Positions 32,249-37,814 of a stretch of DNA of 37,814 nucleotides are shown here, in pieces. The number at the start of each line of letters is the position of its first letter. Positions within the stretch are counted from its first letter, which is position 1. The translations under genes were made by a program, and so were the position numbers. The notes beneath the pieces are model-generated. The model was not told where the DNA came from. It did no database searches and saw only the letters and a program-made list of their open reading frames with translations. Source of the stretch: Faecalimonas sp. (GTDB taxonomy: Bacteria; Bacillota; Clostridia; Lachnospirales; Lachnospiraceae); contig JARICA010000002.1 in assembly GCA_029264305.1 (NCBI GenBank), positions 1-37,814 on the forward strand, read 5' to 3'.

Positions 32249-33961
32249 ATGTTGGAAGAGTCATTTGTATGTAAAGAGCAAATTTTGTCGGAAGATTTTA
32301 GAGATTTTATTTATGAAAGAGAAAATCCATATTTTTTAGAAAAAATTTCTAAAATTAGAGTTTGTGATCAAGAAATTGGATTTTATTATCATACGGTATA
32401 TGTGAATAAAATTTTTGGGGATCCAATTACCCTAGAAAGATTTGCTTATGGAAGTATCCCTAAATGTTATACTTTGTTAGATTCAGAAACGTTAAATCAA
32501 GCGGGCATTTCTAGAGTGCAAAATTATCCGACGTTACAACTGAGAGGAAGTGGTGTAATGATTGGAATTATTGATACGGGAATTGATTATGAAAATAGTC
32601 TTTTTAGAAATGAGGACGGAAGCACAAGAATTGCAGGGATTTGGGATCAAACTATTCAGACGGGAAAAGAGCCACAGGGATTTTTGTTTGGAAGTGAATA
32701 TACTAGGGAAAAAATTAATGAAGCATTGCAAAGTAGCAATCCAAAAGAAATTGTTCCATCGATAGATGAAGAAGGTCATGGGACATTTGTAGCTAGCGTA
32801 GCTGCGGGGGGAGAAAATGTAAATGAAGATTTCTTAGGAGCAGCTCCACAAGCTACATTAGGTATTGTCAAATTAAAACAAGCAAAAAAATATTTGAAAC
32901 AATTTTATTTTATAGATGAGGAAACGAAATGTTATCAGGAAAATGATATTATGCTAGGAATGAGATATTTAGAGTTGTTAGCACGAAAAAATCAATTACC
33001 ACTTATTTTTTGTATACCTCTTGGGACAAATTTAGGCGATCATAATGGAACATCACCTTTAGGAAATTTACTTTCTTATTATTCAAATGTGCATAATATG
33101 GCGGTTGTGTTGGGGGGAGGAAACGAGTCAAACCAACGCCACCACTATTATGGTAGAGTAGAAGAAAAGAGGAAAAAGGATTCTGCTGAAATACGTGTAG
33201 AAAGAACGGGGACAGGATTTACATTAGAAATGTGGACGGATATACCAAATATTTTTATGGTAACGATTACTTCACCGGCAGGGGAGAGAATTCCATTTCC
33301 GACTGTGAAACAAAGTGAAAGTACTTCGGTTCATAGTTTTGTTTTTGAGAGAACGAAAGTGTATGTGGATTATAGATTACTTGTAGAAAGAACAAATTCA
33401 GAATTAGCATTCATTCGATTTGAAAATGCAGTAGAAGGAATATGGAAGGTAGAACTAGAGGCGTTACAAATTGCTGATGGCATTTTTCATATGTGGCTTC
33501 CAGTAACAGAATTTTTGAAGGGAGAAGTTTATTTTTTGCGTTCCAATCCGGATGTAACCATTACGGAACCAGGATGTGTTTGGAATGCGATGACAGCAGC
33601 AAATTATAATGGAAATAATAATAGTATTGCTATTGATTCTGGAAGAGGATATACTAGAAATGGAAGTTTAAAACCGGATTTTGCTGCACCAGGAATAGAA
33701 GTGTTAGGAATGTCAAATAGAAATCAGTTCGTAAGAAGAAGTGGATCGAGTATTTCTGTAGCAATTACAGCAGGTGCCTCAGCATTGCTTATGGAATGGC
33801 TTTATTATCAGTTGGGAAGACGAAATGTAGATACGGTTCAAATTAAAAATTTATTGATTTTAGGAACAAATCGCATAGAGGTTGAAGAATATCCTAACAG
33901 AGAGTGGGGATATGGAACTTTGGATTTGTACAAAACATTTGATGAATTGAGATCATTTTAA
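32249..33961 (+). CDS. S8 family (subtilisin-like) serine peptidase
   Basis: A 570-residue subtilase of the type common in Lachnospiraceae and related to Csp proteases. The catalytic triad is intact: D109 (GIIDTGIDY), H177 (EEGHGTFVAS) and S501 (RRSGSSISVAITAGAS, where GSS replaces the usual GTS). The oxyanion asparagine region is GGGNESN. A large insert between His and Ser (about 250-440) carries a beta-rich domain (SAEIRVERTGTGFTLEMWTDIPN). No signal peptide or pro-domain is seen. The frame stays open back to 32069 inside the antiporter gene, but the terminator at 32192 and the ribosome-site-like AAAAAGGGA put the start at ATG 32249, which also gives the usual N-terminus (CKEQILSEDFRDFI). 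The two genes that follow are closely spaced. Confidence 0.9.
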   Translation: MLEESFVCKEQILSEDFRDFIYERENPYFLEKISKIRVCDQEIGFYYHTVYVNKIFGDPITLERFAYGSIPKCYTLLDSETLNQAGISRVQNYPTLQLRGSGVMIGIIDTGIDYENSLFRNEDGSTRIAGIWDQTIQTGKEPQGFLFGSEYTREKINEALQSSNPKEIVPSIDEEGHGTFVASVAAGGENVNEDFLGAAPQATLGIVKLKQAKKYLKQFYFIDEETKCYQENDIMLGMRYLELLARKNQLPLIFCIPLGTNLGDHNGTSPLGNLLSYYSNVHNMAVVLGGGNESNQRHHYYGRVEEKRKKDSAEIRVERTGTGFTLEMWTDIPNIFMVTITSPAGERIPFPTVKQSESTSVHSFVFERTKVYVDYRLLVERTNSELAFIRFENAVEGIWKVELEALQIADGIFHMWLPVTEFLKGEVYFLRSNPDVTITEPGCVWNAMTAANYNGNNNSIAIDSGRGYTRNGSLKPDFAAPGIEVLGMSNRNQFVRRSGSSISVAITAGASALLMEWLYYQLGRRNVDTVQIKNLLILGTNRIEVEEYPNREWGYGTLDLYKTFDELRSF

Positions 33962-33976
33962 GAAAGGAAAGCATAG

Positions 33977-34264
33977 ATGAAAGATTTGATTGAAAATATT
34001 ATGGATAAAATTGGAGAAACAGCAGAAACAGTTGGGAAAAAAGCTGGAGAGGTTGTAGAAGTACAAAAGATTAAAGGAAAAATTCGTACTTTAGAGAGAA
34101 ATAATCGAAGAGATTTAAGAGATTTAGGCCGCATGATTTATGAACGTTATCAAAATGGAGAATTGCAAGAGGGAGAATTTCTTGATTTATGTGAAAATAT
34201 TTCTGAGAGAGAAGAAGAAATAAAAGTGTGTGAAGACGAAATACAGAGCATTGTTGAGGACTAA
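33977..34264 (+). CDS. Small coiled-coil protein, unknown
   Basis: A 95-residue highly charged protein, almost all helix. Residues 1-30 are amphipathic (MKDLIENIMDKIGETAETVGKKAGEVVE), and about 32-94 form a Glu/Arg/Lys heptad coiled coil (KGKIRTLERNNRRDLRDLGRMIYERY, then FLDLCENISEREEEIKVCEDEI). No zinc motif or membrane segment. I do not recognise a named family. It sits 15 bases after the subtilase with an AAAGGAAAG ribosome site and 2 bases before lspA, so its expression is tied to both. A helper for the subtilase or a membrane-surface protein is a guess. Confidence 0.8.
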   Translation: MKDLIENIMDKIGETAETVGKKAGEVVEVQKIKGKIRTLERNNRRDLRDLGRMIYERYQNGELQEGEFLDLCENISEREEEIKVCEDEIQSIVED

Positions 34265-34266
34265 TT

Positions 34267-34725
34267 ATGTTGGTAGTTTGTTTTTTGATCATCATTGTAG
34301 TTTCGGTTTTGGATTTGTGGATGAAAAATCAGGTGGAGAAGAAGATGAAGTATGGAGAAGAATTTCCAATTCAACAAGGAAGACTTTTGGTTCGCCGTGT
34401 GCATAACGAAGGAATGGCGTTGAATTTAGGGGATAAATATCCAAATATTGTAAAATGGCTATCACTTATTGTTACGTGTATTGTTACTATATATATGTGT
34501 TGTCTTTTTGGAAGAAAGAAAAACAGTTTAGAGAAAATTAGTTTAAGTTTCTTGATTGGTGGATCAATAAGTAATTTGTATGACAGGATAAGAAGGAAAT
34601 ATGTTGTAGATTATATCGGGTTTCGGTCGAAGTGGAAAAAGTTTGAAAATATTACATTTAATATGGGAGATTTTTCTATTTTTGCTGGAGTGATAGGGGT
34701 TGTTTTATCCTACTTAAAAAAGTAA
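34267..34725 (+). CDS. lspA: Signal peptidase II, diverged
   Basis: It cleaves the signal peptide of prolipoproteins after lipid modification, within the membrane. It has 152 residues and four helices (about 2-18, 61-81, 92-104 and 133-149). Family motifs: D16 (VLDLWMKN), RVHNEGMALNL (NxGxAL box), GGSISNLYDRIRRKYVVDYI with catalytic D106, and FNMGDFSI with catalytic D135 (usual form FNxAD). The substitution of G for A before the second aspartate and the long basic middle make it an outlying member. ATG follows the previous stop by 2 bases. It could be a second LspA of the genome rather than the main one. Confidence 0.85.
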   Translation: MLVVCFLIIIVVSVLDLWMKNQVEKKMKYGEEFPIQQGRLLVRRVHNEGMALNLGDKYPNIVKWLSLIVTCIVTIYMCCLFGRKKNSLEKISLSFLIGGSISNLYDRIRRKYVVDYIGFRSKWKKFENITFNMGDFSIFAGVIGVVLSYLKK

Positions 34726-34750
34726 AGGGAGATGAGGGGCATCTCCCTTT
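34724..34750. terminator. Bidirectional terminator between lspA and the dehydrogenase gene
   Basis: A perfect 11-bp stem (AAAGGGAGATG with CATCTCCCTTT, loop AGGGG). The minus-strand tail is ACTTTTTT; the plus-strand tail is weak (ATTGTT). It overlaps the stop codons of both convergent genes. Confidence 0.88.
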
Positions 34751-35684
34751 ATTGTTGGAAAAATTCCTTGATTTGATCTAAAACAATATTTATAAGTTTT
34801 GTGCGAGCTTCTATACTTGCCCAAGCGATATGTGGGGTAATAAGCAATTTGCGACTGTCTTTTATTTTTAATAAAGGGTTACTATCTTCTATTGGTTCAG
34901 TACAAAGAACATCTAATCCTGCGGCGGAAATTAAATTATTTTCAAGTGCATAAGCTAGATCCTTTTCTACAACGATTGCTCCACGACCTAAATTTAGAAA
35001 AATAGCGGAAGGTTTCATTTTGGAAAAGGCCGACTTATCTATTAAATTTTTTGTTTTTTCTGTAAGAGGTGCATGTACAGAAATAATATCTGATTGAGTT
35101 AAAAGCGTATCGAAATCTACTTTTTTGTATTTTTCTTGAGCAGGATTGATTGAAGGGGAATAATAAATTATTTTCGCACCAAAGCAGTCTGCAATTTGAG
35201 CGACACGGCGACCGATATTACCAAGTCCGATAATTCCCCATGTTTTACCTTCAACCTCAGCAAATTTTTCCTCTAGATGAGTGAAAATTTTATTATTGTT
35301 ATAGTCTCCATTTTTGACATATGTATCATAATAATTTAACTTTTCTAACAAATAAAAAAGTAAAGCAAATGTATGTTGTGCAACAGAATTAGTTGAATAG
35401 CCCGCAACATTGCGCCAAGCAATATGATTTTCTTCTAGATAAGTTTTATCCAAATTATCAGTGCCTGTAGCGGTAACACATACAAGCTTTAGGTGTTTGG
35501 CGGTATGAATAGTTGATTGGTTAATAGAAACTTTGTTTACAATAATAATGTCAGCATCTTTAACCCTGTCTGGAATTTCAGTAGGAGTGGAATAATCATA
35601 TCGAATGACTTCGCCAAATTGGTTAAAGTTAGATAAATCAATATCATCGCCAAGTGTTTTTGCATCTAAAAATACTATTTTCAT
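34749..35684 (-). CDS. D-2-hydroxyacid dehydrogenase (glycerate/hydroxypyruvate type)
   Basis: An NAD(P)-dependent oxidoreductase of 2-oxo acids, 311 residues. The Rossmann motif is GLGNIG (153-158). The catalytic set is R234 (NLGRGAIVVE), E263 (CTEP) and H285 (TPHIAWAS). The short length and GTDNLDKTYLEENHIAWRNVAGYSTNSVAQHTFALLF fit glycerate or hydroxypyruvate dehydrogenase relatives better than fermentative D-lactate dehydrogenase. The frame is open to 35783, but those residues are a run of Phe, Lys and Ile with no ribosome site. MKIVFLDAKTL at 35684 has AAAGGA 9 bases ahead and is the real start. Divergent from nudC with 75 bases between. Confidence 0.9.
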   Translation of the reverse strand: MKIVFLDAKTLGDDIDLSNFNQFGEVIRYDYSTPTEIPDRVKDADIIIVNKVSINQSTIHTAKHLKLVCVTATGTDNLDKTYLEENHIAWRNVAGYSTNSVAQHTFALLFYLLEKLNYYDTYVKNGDYNNNKIFTHLEEKFAEVEGKTWGIIGLGNIGRRVAQIADCFGAKIIYYSPSINPAQEKYKKVDFDTLLTQSDIISVHAPLTEKTKNLIDKSAFSKMKPSAIFLNLGRGAIVVEKDLAYALENNLISAAGLDVLCTEPIEDSNPLLKIKDSRKLLITPHIAWASIEARTKLINIVLDQIKEFFQQ

Positions 35685-35759
35685 TCTTTTAATCCTTTCT
35701 GATTTGTTATAAAATAATTTTAACTTGAAAAAGAAAAAAAATCTACTGGAGATGATAAA

Positions 35760-36599
35760 ATGATACAAGAGATATATCCACATATTTATAAAAATGAGTA
35801 TATACCGAGAAAACCAGAGAAAAAAAGTTTTGTCTGTATATATCGGGGAAAAGAAGTGCTGTTAAAAGATTCAGAAGACATTGTTTTTCCTACCATTGAA
35901 GACTTAGAAAAATATGATGTCGATGTTGCAGAGAAAATGACATATCTTTTTACGATTGACAAACAATCGTTTTATTTAGGAGAAGATTTGAAAAATCATA
36001 TAGAAGGATATTGTTGGAAGGATACAGAATTGTTTCGGAGATTGAAACCACAATATCTTGCTTTCGCAGGAATTACTGGTTATCAATTATATAGATGGTA
36101 TCAATCCCATAAATTTTGTGGGAAATGTGGAAAGAAAATGGTACAAGATGGAAAAGAAAGAATGGTTAAATGTGAAAAATGTGGACAAATGGAATATCCC
36201 AAAATATCTCCAGCAGTTATTGTTGGGGTGATAAATGGGAAACGTCTGCTATTATCAAAATATGCAGATAGAGATTATAAAAAATATGCTCTAATTGCTG
36301 GATATGCAGAAATTGGCGAAACAATAGAAGAAACGGTGAAACGAGAGGTTATGGAAGAAGTGGGATTGAAAGTGAAAAATATTCGATTCTACAAAAGTCA
36401 GCCGTGGTCTTTTACAGATACTCTCTTATTTGGATTTTTTGCAGATTTGGATGGAGAAGATAAAATCACATTAGATACAGAAGAATTAGCGTTAGCAGAA
36501 TGGTTTGAGCGTGAAGATATTCCGATCATGGATAAAAATATAAGTCTTACAAATGAGATGATTTTACATTTTAAGAAAGAGAAAGATATTGACATTTAA
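35760..36599 (+). CDS. nudC: NAD+ diphosphatase / mRNA decapping hydrolase
   Basis: It hydrolyses NAD(H) to NMN(H) and AMP and removes NAD caps from RNA. It has 279 residues. N-terminal domain about 1-110; zinc ribbon C120, C123, C138, C141 (FCGKCG...KCEKCG); Nudix box G181 to L203 with E187, R195, E196, E199, E200; and the NudC-specific SQPW motif at 213-216 (SQPWSFTDT, in place of the common SQPWPFPxS). GGAG is 8 bases before ATG. Its last codons (DIDI) contain a TTGACA that may serve as the -35 of a promoter for the next gene. Confidence 0.94.
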   Translation: MIQEIYPHIYKNEYIPRKPEKKSFVCIYRGKEVLLKDSEDIVFPTIEDLEKYDVDVAEKMTYLFTIDKQSFYLGEDLKNHIEGYCWKDTELFRRLKPQYLAFAGITGYQLYRWYQSHKFCGKCGKKMVQDGKERMVKCEKCGQMEYPKISPAVIVGVINGKRLLLSKYADRDYKKYALIAGYAEIGETIEETVKREVMEEVGLKVKNIRFYKSQPWSFTDTLLFGFFADLDGEDKITLDTEELALAEWFEREDIPIMDKNISLTNEMILHFKKEKDIDI

Positions 36600-36617
36600 T
36601 TCTGTGGTGAATATACT
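36589..36617 (+). promoter_or_regulatory. Promoter inside the nudC 3' end, reading to the second yitT gene
   Basis: TTGACA (36589-36594) inside the last nudC codons, a 17-base spacer and TATACT (36612-36617); a TATAAT at 36617 is too far. The start (about 36624) lies right before the hairpin at 36626, so the transcript would begin with a terminator-like stem. Confidence 0.6.
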
Positions 36618-36625
36618 ATAATTTG

Positions 36626-36667
36626 AAAAGAGCGATTGCGAATTATACTAATTTGCTTTGCTCTTTT
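36626..36667 (+). terminator. Terminator after nudC, possibly an attenuator for yitT
   Basis: AAAAGAGC (36626-36633) pairs with GCTCTTTT (36660-36667), with partial pairing inside (ATTGCGAAT with ATTTGC), then TTAAG. It follows the predicted start of the yitT transcript by only a few bases. Confidence 0.65.
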
Positions 36668-36711
36668 TAAGTTTAGCGAGAAAATTAAGAAAAACAAGAA
36701 AGGAAGAGAGT

Positions 36712-37566
36712 ATGGAAAAGAACAAAGTAAAAGAATTTGCAATTGATATTTTGGTAGATATTGTAGGTAATCTTTTGATTGCTATTGGAGTATATAATTT
36801 TGCGGCGAATGCTAAATTTCCAGTTGCTGGAATTTCTGGAATTGCCATGATTTTTTATCATTTATTTGGCTTGCCGATTGGTACAATGACAATTATATTA
36901 AACATTCCCATTGTTATTATGTGTTACAAATTGTTGGGAAAAGGATTTCTTCTACGTTCCCTTAAAACAATGATTATTGCATGGCCTCTTATGGACTATG
37001 TTGCACCGATGCTTCCAGTGTATTCAGGCGATAGAATGTTGTCAGCTATTTGTGTAGGTGTATTTTCAGGATTGGGATATGCAATGATTTATATGAGAAA
37101 TACATCTACAGGAGGAGCAGATTTTATCATTATGTCTGTTCGTGCATTGAGACCACATTTATCAATCGGGAAAATCACATTTCTTACAGATGTTATCATT
37201 GTAGGATTGGGTGGAATTCTTTTTGGAGATGTAGATAGTATTATTTATGGATTGATCTTAACTTATATTCTTTCTATTGTTGTAGATAAAGTGATGTATG
37301 GTATTGATGCGGGAAAAATGACATTAGTTGTTACAGATCATGGTCATGAAGTGGCTAAACGAATAGATGAACTTACACAACGTGGTTCTACTTTTTTGAG
37401 AGGTGTTGGAAGCTATTCTGGAGAAGAAAAACTCGTTGTTATGTGTGCTTGCAGTAATAAAGAAATGCATATGGTGCAAAAAGCCGTTAAAGAAGTAGAT
37501 GGAAATGCTTTTTTAATTACAATGGAATCTAATGAAGTAAGAGGGGAAGGATTTAAACCTCACTAA
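36712..37566 (+). CDS. YitT family membrane protein with DUF2179 domain
   Basis: A 284-residue protein, full YitT form. It has five to six membrane helices at about 12-32, 48-68, 72-90, 100-122, 145-165 and 168-190, with family motifs (AIGVYNFAANAKFPVAGISGIAMI, STGGADFIIMSV). A soluble DUF2179 domain follows at about 200-280 (GKMTLVVTDHGHEVAKRIDELTQRGSTFLRGVGSYSGEEKLVVMCACSNKEMHMV). Function unknown for the family. Upstream in-frame ATG at 36658 falls in the terminator; the ATG at 36712 with AGGAAGAG 4 bases before it is taken. It is the second YitT protein in the window (the first lacks DUF2179). Confidence 0.9.
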   Translation: MEKNKVKEFAIDILVDIVGNLLIAIGVYNFAANAKFPVAGISGIAMIFYHLFGLPIGTMTIILNIPIVIMCYKLLGKGFLLRSLKTMIIAWPLMDYVAPMLPVYSGDRMLSAICVGVFSGLGYAMIYMRNTSTGGADFIIMSVRALRPHLSIGKITFLTDVIIVGLGGILFGDVDSIIYGLILTYILSIVVDKVMYGIDAGKMTLVVTDHGHEVAKRIDELTQRGSTFLRGVGSYSGEEKLVVMCACSNKEMHMVQKAVKEVDGNAFLITMESNEVRGEGFKPH

Positions 37567-37572
37567 ATATAG

Positions 37573-37609
37573 AAGAACACTAAAAGAGTAAAGTTTTAGT
37601 GTTCTTTTT
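37573..37609 (+). terminator. Terminator after the second yitT gene
   Basis: A perfect 13-bp stem (AAGAACACTAAAA, 37573-37585, with TTTTAGTGTTCTT, 37594-37606) followed by TTTC, 7 bases after the stop codon. Confidence 0.92.
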
Positions 37610-37701
37610 CTTCATAATAAAAAGAATATTTAATATTCAATGAGATAAAATAGGAAATAGATGCTTTTTTGCTCTATATTATAGAAGAAAAGAAAAAAAG
37701 T

Positions 37702-37814
37702 AAAAAAAATGAAAAAAGATGTTGACATATGTAGAATAGAATGATATTATAGACAAGCACTCGAGAGACGAGCCAACAAGTCAAAAACAAATTTCAAAAA
37801 AATGAAAAAAGTTG
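37702..37814 (+). repeat. Direct repeat of promoter upstream block
   Basis: AAAAAAATGAAAAAAG at 37703-37718 recurs at 37796-37811, 93 bases on, each followed by bases leading to TTG (37722 and 37812). The second copy is cut by the window edge and predicts another TTGACA at 37812. Confidence 0.65.
37722..37750 (+). promoter_or_regulatory. Strong promoter, probably first of tandem stable-RNA promoters
   Basis: TTGACA (37722-37727), a 17-base spacer and TATTAT (37745-37750), preceded by about 45 bases of A-rich sequence that would act as an UP element. No ribosome site or start codon follows. Downstream is a small stem (CTCG-AGAGA-CGAG) and CAACAAGTCAAAAACAA. Just before the window end the upstream A-rich block and the first TTG recur. 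This is the usual look of an rRNA operon leader; the 16S gene itself is not in view. Confidence 0.7.

Noticed and set aside
35685-35783. Longer N-terminus for the D-2-hydroxyacid dehydrogenase
   Set aside because: Phe/Lys-rich translation of a T-rich leader without a ribosome site, running into the nudC start.
36658-36711. Earlier start for the second YitT protein
   Set aside because: It would start within the terminator arm and has no ribosome site; the ATG at 36712 does.

Overview
The window is AT-rich bacterial DNA (about one-third GC by eye). It comes from a low-GC, Gram-positive, strictly anaerobic Firmicute of the Clostridia, most likely a gut Lachnospiraceae member. The reasons are an oxygen-sensitive glycyl radical enzyme with its activase, a sortase-anchored surface glycosidase with a Gram-positive signal peptide, DapL-type lysine/DAP synthesis, a CIRCE element, strong Shine-Dalgarno sites, and family-level similarity of small proteins such as the DUF5721-like one. 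Species cannot be named from the sequence. No phage, IS element or CRISPR array is visible, and no gene-free stretch exceeds 300 bases once the tRNAs are counted.

Region 1 (1-11.4 kb) holds peptide, hydroxyproline and glycan use. It contains the 3' end of pcp (pyroglutamyl peptidase), an unlisted 38-codon membrane-peptide gene, an XRE-cupin regulator divergent from a two-gene operon for trans-4-hydroxy-L-proline dehydratase (activase + HypD), a GntR/FCD regulator, a 1588-residue wall-anchored GH89 alpha-N-acetylglucosaminidase, and proC. HypD makes pyrroline-5-carboxylate and ProC reduces it to proline, so the two ends of this region form one pathway. GTATAC-centred palindromes lie on the gntR promoter and twice on the proC promoter. 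This predicts that the GntR protein represses itself and proC. A different palindrome sits on the hypD operon promoter.

Region 2 (11.4-16.9 kb) has an aldo/keto reductase, dapF-dapL (overlapping; the aminotransferase route to meso-diaminopimelate), a MerR regulator divergent from a YitT-type membrane protein with a textbook MerR 19-bp-spacer promoter, three tRNA genes (two identical Gln-CTG, one Pro-CGG) and a GNAT acetyltransferase.

Region 3 (17-26.5 kb) is envelope and stress. It has an ABC transporter pair whose permease carries a coiled coil of about 310 residues, htpG under a promoter/CIRCE (HrcA) site, and a three-gene cluster of zinc-ribbon/membrane, YARHG-domain and zinc-ribbon/TcaA-like proteins behind a full-consensus promoter. 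A DUF5721-like gene follows on the other strand. The three-gene cluster is the best candidate here for an uncharacterised system.

Region 4 (26.6-37.8 kb) is mostly housekeeping. It has rluF-ligA-clpX (the ClpX lacks the RKH loop sequence), a Kef-type antiporter, a subtilase + coiled-coil small protein + lspA run, a D-2-hydroxyacid dehydrogenase, nudC, and a second YitT family protein. The window stops inside what looks like tandem strong promoters of a stable-RNA (probably rRNA) operon.
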